Source: Chelatococcus caeni
GTDB taxonomy: Bacteria > Pseudomonadota > Alphaproteobacteria > Rhizobiales > Beijerinckiaceae
Length of the DNA: 64,000 nt
Direction: 5' to 3'
Assembly (NCBI RefSeq): GCF_014196925.1
Contig: NZ_JACIEN010000003.1
Location: 124,001 to 188,000, forward strand
Positions within the stretch are counted from its first letter, which is position 1. Each line of letters begins with the position of its first letter. The notes beneath the pieces are model-generated. The model was not told where the DNA came from. It saw nothing but the letters and a program-made list of their open reading frames with translations, and searched no databases. The translations under genes were made by a program, and so were the position numbers. Of this stretch, positions 1 to 8,105 are shown piece after piece.

Positions 1-632
1 TGATGGCCACCGAGAACGCCCACAAGCGGCTGCTGGAGCGATTCGAGCACCTGCCGATCGCGCCCGAGATCGTCCGGCCCGGCGAGATCGACCGGCTGCT
101 CGAGCCCGATGCCGTCCACCAGGGCCTGCTGCTCGAGGTCGATCCGCTTCCCTCCCCGGCCATCGATTCGCTGCCGGCGGATGCGCTCGTCCTCGTGCTC
201 GACCAGATCACGGATCCGCACAACGTCGGCGCCATCGTCCGCACGGCGGCCGCCTTCTCCGTCGCGGCCATCGTCACCACGGCCCGCCACAGCCCGGCGG
301 CGACGGGCGTGCTCGCCAAGTCGGCCTCGGGCGGGCTCGAGCACGTGCCCTTCATCGTGGTGCGCAATCTCGCCGAGGCCATGCTCGCCCTGCGCGAGCG
401 TGGCTTCCAGCTCGTCGGCCTCGATTCGGCTGGGCCGGCGCCGCTCGGCGACATCCCCCTCGCACGCCCGCTCGGCCTCGTCCTCGGCGCCGAGGGCAAG
501 GGGCTGCGCCAGCTGACCCGCGAGCGCTGCAGCGATCTCGCCCGCCTCGACATGCCCGGCGCCATCAAGAGCCTCAATGTCTCCAACGCCGCCGCCATCG
601 CCCTCTATGCGGCGAGCCGCGCCGCCGGCTGA
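1..632 (+). CDS. rlmB: 23S rRNA (guanosine-2'-O)-methyltransferase RlmB, 3' part
   Basis: SpoU/TrmH-family SAM-dependent 2'-O-methyltransferase, expected to modify a guanosine in domain V of 23S rRNA. All three SPOUT motifs are visible: DPHNVGAIVRTA near residue 75 of the visible part, LGAEGKGLR, and SLNVSNAAAIALY near the C terminus, which together form the knotted SAM site. The gene is cut at the window edge. The reading frame is open through the first base, and the residues MATENAHKRL match the end of the small N-terminal substrate-binding domain, so the ATG at position 3 is internal. Roughly 40-70 N-terminal residues are missing, judging from family length. RlmB is preferred over TrmL or TrmH because of that N-terminal stretch. 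Confidence 0.9.
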   Translation, partial: MATENAHKRLLERFEHLPIAPEIVRPGEIDRLLEPDAVHQGLLLEVDPLPSPAIDSLPADALVLVLDQITDPHNVGAIVRTAAAFSVAAIVTTARHSPAATGVLAKSASGGLEHVPFIVVRNLAEAMLALRERGFQLVGLDSAGPAPLGDIPLARPLGLVLGAEGKGLRQLTRERCSDLARLDMPGAIKSLNVSNAAAIALYAASRAAG

Positions 633-961
633 CCTGGGCGGCTGAACATGCTGCGCCGCACTATTGCGGCGCACTTAAGACTTTGGAATGACGACCAATT
701 GTCGAGCGACAGATTAGAAGGCCGCTCTTAAGCTTTCACTCACCTTCCCGGCTGTGATCAGTCGCGAAAGCGGCGCGGGGCACTCCCCGTGCCGAATGAG
801 GGAAACAGCCCGTTGTCGGGCGGCCGTGGGCGCCAGATCCACCGATCGTCTCGTCGATCGCAAGACCGCGCGGCAGAGGGCCGGAGGTCCGGCTGCCGTG
901 CGGCGTTCGCTCGTCGCCTCGGCCGGCTGCAGGTCATGGAACATTCCAAGGAGCCTCGGCC
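633..961. other. Gap between rlmB and the MHS transporter
   Basis: This gap of about 330 bp holds the rlmB hairpin at its start and the transporter ribosome-binding site (AAGGAG, 948-953) at its end. I see no convincing gene in it. It presumably carries the transporter promoter, but no clear -35/-10 pair could be chosen. Confidence 0.5.
652..673 (+). terminator. Hairpin 20 nt after rlmB
   Basis: A perfect 9-bp inverted repeat, TGCGCCGCA / TGCGGCGCA, with a CTAT loop lies just after the rlmB stop. No strong T tract follows (only CTTAAGACTTT), so it may be a weak terminator or an RNA-stabilising stem. Confidence 0.4.
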
Positions 962-2641
962 ATGAGCATGGCAAACGCAACGGCGACGGGTGTCAAGGCC
1001 CGGCCGATGACCCGGGAGGAGAAGAAGGTCATCTTCGCCTCCTCGCTCGGCACCGTATTCGAGTGGTATGATTTCTATCTCTACGGCTCGCTGTCGGCGA
1101 TCATCGCCGCGCAGTTCTTCTCCGGCGTCAATCCGACCGCAGGCTTCATCTTCGCGCTGATGGCCTTCGCCGCCGGCTTTGCGGTGCGGCCCTTCGGCGC
1201 GCTCGTCTTCGGCCGCCTCGGCGACCTCGTCGGCCGCAAGTATACCTTCCTCGTCACCATCGTGCTGATGGGCCTGTCGACCTTCATCGTCGGTGTCCTG
1301 CCCACCTATGCGACGTGGGGCATTCTTGCGCCCGTCATCCTCATCATCCTGCGCCTCGTGCAGGGTCTGGCGCTCGGCGGCGAATATGGCGGCGCGGCGA
1401 CCTATGTCGCCGAACACGCGCCCCAGGGCCGGCGCGGCTATTACACCAGCTTCATCCAGACGACGGCGACGCTCGGCCTCTTCCTGTCGCTCATCGTCAT
1501 CCTCGGCACCCGCACCTATCTCGGCGAGGAAGCCTTCGCGGCCTGGGGCTGGCGCATTCCGTTCCTGATCTCCATCGTGCTGCTCGGCATCTCGATCTGG
1601 ATCCGGCTGCAGCTGCAGGAATCGCCCGCCTTCAAGCAGATGAAGGAGGACGGCACCCAGTCCAAGGCGCCGCTGACGGAGGCCTTCGGCACCTGGAAGA
1701 ACGCCAAGGTCGGCCTGCTCGCCCTCTTCGGCAGCACGTCGGGCCAGGCCGTCGTCTGGTACACGGGCCAGTTCTACGCCCTCTTCTTCCTCACCCAGAC
1801 GCTGAAGGTCGATGCCGCCACGGCGAACATCCTCATCGCCATCTCGCTCGCCATCGGCACGCCGTTCTTCATCTTCTTCGGCTGGCTGTCGGACAAGGTG
1901 GGCCGCAAGCCGATCATCCTCGGCGGCTGCCTGATCGCGGCGATCGCCTATTTCCCGCTGTTCAACGGCCTGACGAAGTTCGCCAATCCCGACCTCGCGG
2001 CGGCGCAGGCGAGCGCCCCGGTGACGGTCGTCGCCGACCCGTCGGAATGCTCGTTCCAGTTCAACCCGGTCGGCACGGCGCAGTTCCGCTCCTCGTGCGA
2101 CATCGCCAAGAGCTTCCTCGCCCGCAACTCGGTGAACTATTCGAACGAGGCGGCTCCCGCCGGCACGGTGGCGCAGGTCAAGGTCGGCGACCAGGTCATC
2201 GCCTCCTTCGACGGCCTGGCGCTCGACGCCGGCGCCTTCAAGGAGCAGAGCGCGGCCTTCAATACGAAGCTGACCGAGGTCATCCGCGCCGCCGGCTATC
2301 CGGCCAAGGCCGACCCGGCGAAGATGAACACGGTCGCCATCGTCGCCATCCTGACGCTGCTCGTCCTCTTCGTGACGATGGTGTACGGCCCGATCGCCGC
2401 CCAGCTCGTCGAGCTCTTCCCGACGCGCATCCGCTACTCGGGCATGTCGCTGCCCTACCACATCGGCAACGGCTGGTTCGGCGGCTTCCTGCCCACGACG
2501 GCCTTCGCCATGGTGGCTGCGACCGGCGATATCTACTACGGCCTCTGGTACCCGATCGTGGTCGCCCTCATGACCTTCGTCGTCGGCCTGCTCTTCGTGC
2601 CCGAGACGAAGGACCGCGACATCTTCAAGTACGAAGGCTGA
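962..2641 (+). CDS. MFS transporter, metabolite:H+ symporter (MHS) family
   Basis: A 559-residue inner-membrane permease of the MHS group (ShiA / ProP / KgtP relatives), which import organic acids or osmolytes with protons. Visible family marks are FEWYDFYLYG in the first membrane segment, GRLGDLVGRK between TM2 and TM3, and LGGEYGGAATYVAEH in TM4. The protein is about 100 residues longer than typical MHS members because of a hydrophilic insertion at about residues 335-445 between late membrane segments. The insertion has two cysteines (C363, C379) that could form a periplasmic disulfide. The start is supported by AAGGAG at 948-953, eight bases upstream. It stands alone and ends in a strong terminator. 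The substrate cannot be told from sequence. Confidence 0.88.
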   Translation: MSMANATATGVKARPMTREEKKVIFASSLGTVFEWYDFYLYGSLSAIIAAQFFSGVNPTAGFIFALMAFAAGFAVRPFGALVFGRLGDLVGRKYTFLVTIVLMGLSTFIVGVLPTYATWGILAPVILIILRLVQGLALGGEYGGAATYVAEHAPQGRRGYYTSFIQTTATLGLFLSLIVILGTRTYLGEEAFAAWGWRIPFLISIVLLGISIWIRLQLQESPAFKQMKEDGTQSKAPLTEAFGTWKNAKVGLLALFGSTSGQAVVWYTGQFYALFFLTQTLKVDAATANILIAISLAIGTPFFIFFGWLSDKVGRKPIILGGCLIAAIAYFPLFNGLTKFANPDLAAAQASAPVTVVADPSECSFQFNPVGTAQFRSSCDIAKSFLARNSVNYSNEAAPAGTVAQVKVGDQVIASFDGLALDAGAFKEQSAAFNTKLTEVIRAAGYPAKADPAKMNTVAIVAILTLLVLFVTMVYGPIAAQLVELFPTRIRYSGMSLPYHIGNGWFGGFLPTTAFAMVAATGDIYYGLWYPIVVALMTFVVGLLFVPETKDRDIFKYEG

Positions 2642-2671
2642 CACAACCAGGGCCTGACGGCTCCCCAAACG

Positions 2672-2704
2672 AAAGGCCCCGCCGGTCTCCCGGCGGGGCC
2701 TTTT
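2672..2704. terminator. Bidirectional intrinsic terminator
   Basis: A GC-rich stem, AAAGGCCCCGCCGG / CCGGCGGGGCC, with a TCTC loop is flanked by A residues on the left and TTTT on the right. It lies between the convergent transporter gene and the exported glycine-zipper gene, so it can serve both strands. Confidence 0.85.
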
Positions 2705-2726
2705 CGCTATTGGCGGCAGGCGAAGG

Positions 2727-3086
2727 TCAGTCGCAGACCGTGAACCGGCGAACGCGCCAGCCCCAGCCGTCCACCCACACCCGGCGGGTCTGCACGAAGC
2801 ACTCCGGCCCATAGTCGTAGTAGGCCGGGCCGGGGCCGTAGGCGTAAGGCGGCGGGCCGTAGTCGTAGGCGGGCGCGGGATAGCCGTAGGCGGGCCGCGC
2901 AGCGGAGGCGGCCAGCGCGCCGACGGCGAGGCCGCCGATGATGCCGGCGGCCACGGCCGCCCCGGCGTTGCCGCCGCGGCGGTAGCGCGCCTCGGCCTCT
3001 CCGGTGGTCGCGGCAAAGGCCCCGGCCAGGGTCAAGCCGGCAAGGCCGAGCGCGGCGACCTTTCTAGCCTTGAGCGGGAACATCAT
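2727..3086 (-). CDS. Small exported glycine-zipper protein, paralogue A
   Basis: A 119-residue protein of unknown function. It has a Sec-type signal (hydrophobic AALGLAGLTLAG followed by A-rich residues), a glycine-zipper-like hydrophobic stretch (AAVAAGIIGGLAVGALAAS, about residues 43-61), a Tyr/Pro/Gly-rich segment, and an Arg-rich C terminus ending in RRFTVCD. I chose the tandem ATG at 3081-3086 because GGGAG lies seven bases upstream; an earlier ATG would put unlikely residues before the signal peptide. It is clearly paralogous to the next gene, sharing the TTGEAEARW/Y motif, the ASAARPAYGYP block and the TVCD end. Probably an envelope protein; no function is inferred. Confidence 0.7.
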   Translation of the reverse strand: MMFPLKARKVAALGLAGLTLAGAFAATTGEAEARYRRGGNAGAAVAAGIIGGLAVGALAASAARPAYGYPAPAYDYGPPPYAYGPGPAYYDYGPECFVQTRRVWVDGWGWRVRRFTVCD

Positions 3087-3229
3087 GGTTCTTCTCCCAA
3101 ACCGGGGAGCGCCCCGCACTCCCCCTTCAGCGTCATCGTGGGGATGCTATTCTCCTGTGGCTGAACGCCGGATGAACCATCCCTGTTCCCTATTCGTCAC
3201 CCGCACTGCGGCAATTTGCGGACAAACGC

Positions 3230-3260
3230 GAAGGCCGGCGGGGGATTCTCGCCGGCCTTC
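3230..3260 (-). terminator. Hairpin downstream of paralogue B
   Basis: An 11-bp inverted repeat, GAAGGCCGGCG / CGCCGGCCTTC, with a 9-nt loop lies about 35 bp beyond the stop of the minus-strand gene at 3294. The following T tract is short (GCGTTTG), so termination would be modest. Confidence 0.5.
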
Positions 3261-3293
3261 GTGCTGCCAGATCGGGACGGTGGGGACGCGGCT

Positions 3294-3599
3294 TCAGTCG
3301 CAAACGGTGGTACGCCGTGTGGTCCAGCCGTAGCCGGGCACGAACACGCGTTCGCGGACCTTGTAGCAGTACGGGTCGGCCACATAGACCGGACCCGGGT
3401 AGCCGTAGGCCGGCCGCGCCGCCGAGGCGGCGAGCGCGCCGATGGCAAGGCCGCCGATGACGCCGGCGGCGACGGCGCCGCCGCCGTAGTAACGGCCGCG
3501 CCACCGGGCCTCGGCCTCGCCGGTCGTGGCGACGAAGCTCGCGCCGATCGTGGCGCAGGCGAGCGGGATAGCAAGGATCTTCAGGCTCATGCGGCTCAT
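3294..3599 (-). CDS. Small exported glycine-zipper protein, paralogue B
   Basis: A 101-residue paralogue of the gene at 2727-3086: signal peptide (SLKILAIPLACATIGASF), the shared TTGEAEARW motif, a glycine-zipper-like stretch (AVAAGVIGGLAIGALAAS), ASAARPAYGYPGP, and a basic C terminus ending RRTTVCD with two cysteines (YCYK and TVCD). The start at 3599 follows AGGA seven bases upstream; the open frame runs further but encodes no plausible leader. The two genes are tandem, on the same strand, with about 200 bp between them, which points to a local duplication. Likely periplasmic or outer-membrane associated; function unknown. Confidence 0.7.
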   Translation of the reverse strand: MSRMSLKILAIPLACATIGASFVATTGEAEARWRGRYYGGGAVAAGVIGGLAIGALAASAARPAYGYPGPVYVADPYCYKVRERVFVPGYGWTTRRTTVCD

Positions 3600-3783
3600 C
3601 GTTCCATCCTCCGGTTGCACCCGCCGCATCCCGCCCGGGGACTGCGGATGTCGGATGTGATGGAACTGTGCTCCCGCACCCGGCATGACGCCGTGCGCCG
3701 CCACACGACCCGTTTGCAGCGGGTCCGGGCGATCGACGATGCAGTTGACGTGGAAAAGAAGCGGGCCGGCCGGATGAGCAAGA

Positions 3784-3859
3784 TGGTGCCGGTTGTCAGA
3801 CTCGAACTGACGACCTACCGCTTACAAGGCGGTTGCTCTACCAACTGAGCTAAACCGGC
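3784..3859 (-). tRNA. tRNA-Thr (anticodon TGT)
   Basis: Read on the minus strand this is a complete 76-nt cloverleaf. The acceptor stem is GCCGGTT / AACCGGC with discriminator A and encoded CCA. The D-loop (AGCTCAGTTGGTAGAGC), anticodon stem ACCGC / GCGGT with loop CTTGTAA, and T-loop GTTCGAGTC are all present. The anticodon TGT reads ACA (Thr). Confidence 0.97.
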
Positions 3860-3972
3860 GCCGGTCCACGCATTTCGGCTAACAGGCTTCGCCCGCGGCC
3901 GCAAGAGGCAATGGCTGCGGGGAACCCGGCGGGAGCAACGCCGCATCAAAGAGGACGAAATTCGGGAAAGCC

Positions 3973-4179
3973 ATGGGCGTCGATCGGTCGGACCTGTCGG
4001 AGGAGGAATGGGAAGCCCTGCAGCGCCTCAACCGCGGCGCGCCGGAGGCAGACCTCATCCCTCCGCTCATGCGGCACCTCCTCCTTGAACTCGGCCTGGC
4101 GGTCGAGCGGCCGTCGCGCATCGTGATCAGCGACAGGGGCAAGAAGCTGATCCGTCTCCACCGCGACGATCGAAGATGA
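3973..4179 (+). CDS. Small hypothetical protein
   Basis: A 68-residue, charged, mostly helical protein (DLSEEEWEALQRLNRG ... PPLMRHLLLELGLAVE ... ISDRGKKLIRLHR). The pattern of two helices and a short strand ending in basic residues resembles a small winged-helix or phage-type repressor fragment, but no family is recognised with confidence. The ribosome-binding site is weak (GGGAAAG). It lies between tRNA-Thr and the glycine-zipper lipoprotein. Coding composition and the absence of a better overlapping frame favour a real gene, but it could be a chance frame. Confidence 0.45.
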   Translation: MGVDRSDLSEEEWEALQRLNRGAPEADLIPPLMRHLLLELGLAVERPSRIVISDRGKKLIRLHRDDRR

Positions 4180-4377
4180 ACAGCCGGCGCTTTGCACGTT
4201 CAGGTAGCGTGCACCCGAGTTGAGGCGATGGAGAGAAAGCGTCGCGCCTTGGAACCAACGCGCAGATGGTGCGTTTTGCTTTGCGGAAGCACTCATGGCG
4301 GAAGCACTCCTGGCGACTGCGCGACGAGATGCCCTTCCAGAAGCACCAGGAAGACGAAAATCCGAAAGGATGACCAC

Positions 4378-4635
4378 ATGACGAAATATATTGTCTGCGC
4401 CGCTGTGGCCCTCACCCTTGCTGCGTGCAACACCCCGGAGGAAAGGGCTGTTGGCGGCGCGCTGATCGGCGGTGCGGCCGGTGCGGCCGTCGGCGGAGCG
4501 ACGACGGGAACGACCGGAGGTGCGGTCGTGGGCGGCGCGATCGGCGCGGCCGGCGGCGCCATGGTCGGGGCCGCCACGGGCCAGCAGTGCGAATATTATT
4601 ACTACCGCGGCCGCCGTTACCGCGAGTGCTACTGA
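4378..4635 (+). CDS. Glycine-zipper lipoprotein
   Basis: An 85-residue outer-membrane-type lipoprotein. The signal peptide ends in the lipobox LAAC (Cys19), followed by a long Gly/Ala zipper (GGALIGGAAGAAVGGA ... GGAVVGGAIGAAGGAMVGAA), then a short Tyr/Arg-rich tail with two cysteines (QQCEYYYYRGRRYRECY). This layout matches the glycine-zipper (17 kDa antigen / OsmB-like) lipoproteins common in Rhizobiales, which sit in the outer membrane. The start at 4378 has AAAGGA seven bases upstream. The open frame begins earlier but the added residues are not signal-like. Third envelope protein of the zipper type within 2 kb. Confidence 0.78.
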   Translation: MTKYIVCAAVALTLAACNTPEERAVGGALIGGAAGAAVGGATTGTTGGAVVGGAIGAAGGAMVGAATGQQCEYYYYRGRRYRECY

Positions 4636-4804
4636 GCCAGCCCGGCCCGGTGACGGGCCCCGCGACCGTCGCCCGCACGCACGAGCCGCTGCGGGCGACG
4701 TCGCTTTGAGGCAGGACACTGAAGGAGCACGGGGGATCGCGTAGCCCTCGGCGACCGATGGCTTCCGCAGGGAGGCCATCCCATCAGAACAACGGAGGCG
4801 AGAG

Positions 4805-4924
4805 ATGGCCGATGAACCGGAACTCACCCCCCGCGAAGCCCGGCAGGGTCGGCTCGGATTGCCGGTCCTGATCATCCTGCTCTCGAGCCTCGCCCTGGCG
4901 GTGCTCGCATGGCTCTTCCTGTAG
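4805..4924 (+). CDS. 39-residue single-pass membrane protein
   Basis: A very short gene: an acidic N terminus (MADEPELTPREARQGRLG) followed by one hydrophobic helix of about 20 residues (LPVLIILLSSLALAVLAWLFL) that runs to the stop. An excellent ribosome-binding site (GGAGG, 4794-4798) lies six bases before the ATG, which makes chance unlikely. The positive-inside rule (RQGR just before the helix) predicts the N terminus in the cytoplasm. No function is known. It follows the zipper lipoprotein by 170 bp on the same strand. Confidence 0.6.
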   Translation: MADEPELTPREARQGRLGLPVLIILLSSLALAVLAWLFL

Positions 4925-4966
4925 CGCGGACGTGATGGCCTGCCCGCACCGGCCGGACTGCTTTTG

Positions 4967-4996
4967 TTGGCATTGAGGGCACAAAGTGTGCTATGA
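4967..4996 (+). promoter_or_regulatory. Candidate housekeeping promoter for the IF-1 gene
   Basis: TTGGCA at 4967-4972 and CTATGA at 4991-4996 are separated by 18 bp, close to the alphaproteobacterial housekeeping consensus. Confidence 0.45.
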
Positions 4997-5169
4997 GCCC
5001 CGCCGGTGGCGCCGTTCCGGCCGGCCTCGTGCCCGCAAAGGCACCCCGGACGCCTCGGCCGTGTTCCCCGACCGTACCGGTGGCGCCGCCATGGCATGCC
5101 GCACAGTCCAAAGGCCTGTTAAAGGCGCGCCGAACGGCGGGCGATCGTTGGCCGGCTCATCCCGTGAGC

Positions 5170-5225
5170 CCGACGGGCGTCCTCCGGGACGTGTGTCCCG
5201 CCCCGTCGGAGCGCACGGCCGTGCG
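5170..5225 (+). other. Structured leader element before the IF-1 gene
   Basis: Nested inverted repeats: CCGACGGGC (5170-5178) pairs with GCCCCGTCGG (5200-5209) apart from one extra base, enclosing GGGAC / GTCCC with a GTGT loop. It is followed by the palindrome CGCACGGCCGTGCG (5212-5225). The stems end about 40 nt before the TTG start. Confidence 0.4.
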
Positions 5226-5265
5226 GTAATGAAGCGGATCGTCCGCGTTCTGAAAGGAAGAGCTG

Positions 5266-5544
5266 TTGTCGAAAGAAGATACCATCGAGTTTGAAGGCAC
5301 TGTTGTCGACGTGCTGCCCGACGGCAAGTTTCGCGTCGTCCTCGAGAACGACCACGAAATTCTGGCCTATATCGCGGGCCGCATGAAGCGTCACCGCATC
5401 CGCACCCTCGCCGGTGATCGTGTGACCGTCGAGATGACGCCCTACGACATGGACAAGGGCCGCATCACCTTCCGTCACAAGACCGACGGCGGTGGACCCG
5501 GCCCCGGTGCGGCACGGCGCGGCCCTCCGCCGCGGCGGCGCTGA
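5266..5544 (+). CDS. infA: Translation initiation factor IF-1 paralogue
   Basis: A 92-residue S1-fold OB protein that binds the 30S A-site during initiation. The IF-1 core is complete: [20 protein letters not shown], then [19 protein letters not shown], then [23 protein letters not shown]. It is about 20 residues longer than the usual 72 because of a Gly/Pro/Arg-rich tail ([18 protein letters not shown]), which could add RNA affinity. The start is TTG at 5266 with GGAAG just upstream; the MSKED start matches the family. Alphaproteobacteria often carry more than one infA; this copy is not next to maf, so it may be the accessory one. Expression is probably influenced by the structured leader. 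Confidence 0.88.
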   Translation: MSKEDTIEFEGTVVDVLPDGKFRVVLENDHEILAYIAGRMKRHRIRTLAGDRVTVEMTPYDMDKGRITFRHKTDGGGPGPGAARRGPPPRRR

Positions 5545-5609
5545 GCGGGCGCGATCGGCTTCATCCCGACCCGAGGGCCGGCGTCGCGCCGCTCACGGCG
5601 TGGCTTCTG

Positions 5610-5921
5610 TTATCTGTGGTCCCTGGGCACGCCGCGCCCTTCGATGTGCCGCTCGTCCTCGCGGCGCACGATCGAGTATTCGGCATCGATCACCATGTCG
5701 TCGGCGCGCCCCCCGGGGCGCTGCCCGCGCCACTTCATCCACAGGTGATAGCCGAGCCCGGCGACGACGACGACCGGCAGCACGACGAGAAAAACGCCGG
5801 CTGCAACGATGGCGAGCGTGACGACGAGCGCCAGCCCCACCGCCGCGGCGAGCCAAAGCTGCCAGCGGGACAGGCGCACGATGCGCATCTGCGGGCCGAA
5901 ACGGGGGTCGTACCCCTGCAT
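5610..5921 (-). CDS. Small membrane protein, function unknown
   Basis: A 103-residue protein with one long hydrophobic region (WQLWLAAAVGLALVVTLAIV then AAGVFLVVLPVVVVAGLGY, about residues 20-59) that could form one long or two short membrane helices, followed by a charged cytoplasmic tail. The start at 5921 (MQGYDPRFGPQMRIVRLSR) has AAGGA seven bases upstream, and is preferred to the longer frame. It is convergent with the IF-1 gene and divergent from the metallo-hydrolase gene. Similar short proteins occur in Rhizobiales without assigned function. Confidence 0.65.
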   Translation of the reverse strand: MQGYDPRFGPQMRIVRLSRWQLWLAAAVGLALVVTLAIVAAGVFLVVLPVVVVAGLGYHLWMKWRGQRPGGRADDMVIDAEYSIVRREDERHIEGRGVPRDHR

Positions 5922-6192
5922 GATCTGATCCTTCTCCATCTCTGGCCGCGAACACATCACGCCCACCGGGCGAGAATATGATGTCGCGATGCCGCCCGTG
6001 CCAGTGGCGCGGCATTTTCCCCCGACACAACCCAGGGTCACACACTTGTGACGCGGATGCGGATCGACCCCCGGCGCGGCCTGTGGCCCTTATCGACGTG
6101 CCGCGCTGGCCAGGTCCGACGGGCTTGCAAGTGCCCTCCGGGCCGGAAATCGCCGGCAAGAATGTCATCGACACGAGGAGGAACAGGCAGCC

Positions 6193-7173
6193 ATGCTAGA
6201 TCGTCGCAGTCTACTCGTTTCGGCCGCCGCGGCCGGCAGCGCCATGACCATTCCTGCCTCTGCCTCCGCCCAGACGCTTCCCGCCACCTCGCCGGTCGAG
6301 CCCGACCGCCAGGCGCCCGGCTTCTACCGCTACAAGGTCGGCGACCTGCTGATCACCGCGGTTAACGACGGCGTGGGCCGCCGCCCGATCGACGGCTTCA
6401 TCCGCAATGCGGAGCTCGATGATGTCCAGGGCGCGCTCGACGCCGCCTTCCTGCCGCGCGACAACATCACCATCCCCTTTACCACCCTCGTCATCGACCG
6501 AGGCGGCAAGCTGACGCTGATCGACACCGGCAACGGCGATTCGGGCGCGCCGACGAGCGGCCTCTGGATGGCGAACTTCCGCGCCGCCGGCTTCGACCCC
6601 GCGGCCGTCGAGACCGTCGTCATCAGCCATTTCCATGGCGATCACATCAACGGGCTGAGGCTCAAGGACGGCACGGCCGTCTTCCCGAGCGCCGAGGTGC
6701 TGGTGCCCGAAGCCGAATGGGCCTTCTGGATGGACGACGCCAAGATGGCCGCGGCACCCGACGGCATGAAGGGCGCCTTCCAGAACGTGCGCCGCGTCTT
6801 CGGCCCCATCGCGGGCGACGTGAAGCAGTTCAAGGCCGACAGCGAAGTGGTGCCCAACGTGACGGCCGTCGCCGCCTACGGCCACACGCCGGGCCATACG
6901 GTCTTCGCCGTCACCGCCGGCGAGGGGCGGCTCATGGTGATGAGCGACACCACCAACCACCCCGCCCTCTTCGTCCGCAATCCCGAGTGGCAGGCCATCT
7001 TCGACATGGACGGGGACATGGCGCGCGAGACGCGCAAGCGCCTGCTCGACATGGCGGCGAGCGAGAAGATGCAGGTGGCCTTCTACCACGCTCCCTTCCC
7101 GGCGACCGGCCATATCGCCCGCGACGGCGACGGCTTCGCCTTCGTGCCGGTGGCCTGGAGCCCCATCATCTGA
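6193..7173 (+). CDS. Exported MBL-fold metallo-hydrolase
   Basis: A 326-residue metallo-beta-lactamase-fold enzyme. The N terminus (DRRSLLVSAAAAGSAM...ASA) has twin arginines and a hydrophobic stretch, suggesting Tat export. The zinc motif H146-F-H148-G-D150-H151 is intact, and the later metal ligands appear in GHTPGHT and in the Asp of SDTTNHP. Overall layout resembles the methyl-parathion-hydrolase / lactonase-like group of periplasmic MBL enzymes; the true substrate is unknown. The start has AGGAGG at 6176-6181. It precedes nadK by about 150 bp on the same strand but has no obvious functional link to it. Confidence 0.85.
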   Translation: MLDRRSLLVSAAAAGSAMTIPASASAQTLPATSPVEPDRQAPGFYRYKVGDLLITAVNDGVGRRPIDGFIRNAELDDVQGALDAAFLPRDNITIPFTTLVIDRGGKLTLIDTGNGDSGAPTSGLWMANFRAAGFDPAAVETVVISHFHGDHINGLRLKDGTAVFPSAEVLVPEAEWAFWMDDAKMAAAPDGMKGAFQNVRRVFGPIAGDVKQFKADSEVVPNVTAVAAYGHTPGHTVFAVTAGEGRLMVMSDTTNHPALFVRNPEWQAIFDMDGDMARETRKRLLDMAASEKMQVAFYHAPFPATGHIARDGDGFAFVPVAWSPII

Positions 7174-7326
7174 ACATGCGGACCGGCGCGGCATCCTCCG
7201 CGCCGCGTCCCCTCCGGCATCCTTGCTGGACGGGACGCCCCCATTGCGGCTATGGGTCTCCTCCCCGCCGATGGATGCGTCGGGCGCCCGCCCGCGCTGT
7301 TTCGGCCTGCCAGGACAGGGGCGCCC

Positions 7327-8100
7327 ATGGCCCGCCGATTCGGTAAGATCGCCATCGTCGCGAGCGACGCGCCCGAGGCGCAGAAGGCCGCGGCCAATCT
7401 CGTCTCCCGCTACGGCACCCACCCGCCGGACGAAGCCGACGCGATCGTCGCCCTCGGCGGCGACGGGCTGATGCTGCAGACGCTGCACCGCTTTATGGGC
7501 ACCGGCAAGCCGATCTACGGCATGAACCGCGGCTCGGTCGGCTTCCTGATGAACGAGTTCCACGAGAACGACCTCGTGGACCGGCTGGAGGAGGCCGAGC
7601 GCAGCGTGGTGCACCCCCTGCTGATGATCGCGCACGATGCGGCCGGCATGCCGCACCAGGCGCGCGCCATCAACGAGGTCTCCATGCTGCGCCAGACCTT
7701 CCAGGCGGCGAAGCTGCGCGTCTATGTCGACGGCCTCGTGCGGCTCGAGGAGCTGACGGCGGACGGCCTGCTGGTCGCCACGCCGGCCGGCTCGACGGCC
7801 TACAACCTGTCGGCCAACGGCCCGATCCTGCCGCTCAACGCCACGCTCCTCGCGCTGACGCCGATTTCCGCCTTCCGCCCGCGGCGCTGGCGCGGCGCCC
7901 TGCTGCCGGACCATGCGCGCGTGCGCGTCGACGTGCTCGAAGCCGACAAGCGCCCGGTCAGCGCCGTGGCCGACCACACGGAGTTCCGCTCCGTGACGCG
8001 GGTCGACATCGCCATGGACCGCAGCGTCGACCTCGTCATGCTGCACGACCCCGGCCACAGCCTGGACGAGCGCATCCTGCGCGAGCAGTTCGGCTACTGA
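7327..8100 (+). CDS. nadK: NAD kinase
   Basis: A 257-residue ATP-dependent NAD kinase that makes NADP in the cytoplasm. The catalytic GGDG motif (residues 44-47), the NAD-binding [14 protein letters not shown] and the conserved [18 protein letters not shown] are all present. Length fits the short alphaproteobacterial form. The start at 7327 ([13 protein letters not shown]) is chosen from the beginning of the Rossmann-like strand; the open frame extends 25 codons upstream without recognisable sequence. The ribosome-binding site is weak (ACAGGGG). Confidence 0.93.
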   Translation: MARRFGKIAIVASDAPEAQKAAANLVSRYGTHPPDEADAIVALGGDGLMLQTLHRFMGTGKPIYGMNRGSVGFLMNEFHENDLVDRLEEAERSVVHPLLMIAHDAAGMPHQARAINEVSMLRQTFQAAKLRVYVDGLVRLEELTADGLLVATPAGSTAYNLSANGPILPLNATLLALTPISAFRPRRWRGALLPDHARVRVDVLEADKRPVSAVADHTEFRSVTRVDIAMDRSVDLVMLHDPGHSLDERILREQFGY

Positions 8101-8105
8101 CCGCC

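Larger units (their letters stand above)
4925..5265 (+). other. Long leader region upstream of the IF-1 gene
   Basis: No gene is evident in these 340 bp. A promoter-like pair at 4967-4996 would give a 5' leader of roughly 260 nt for the IF-1 gene, with several strong stems near its 3' end (see separate entries). Long structured leaders are typical of cold-responsive translation genes, but that role here is only an inference. Confidence 0.4.

Noticed and set aside
758..3016. Long minus-strand open frame (752 codons) opposite the MHS transporter
   Set aside because: It is antisense to a clear transporter and its residues are the low-complexity Arg/Ala/Asp type seen when GC-rich genes are read backwards.
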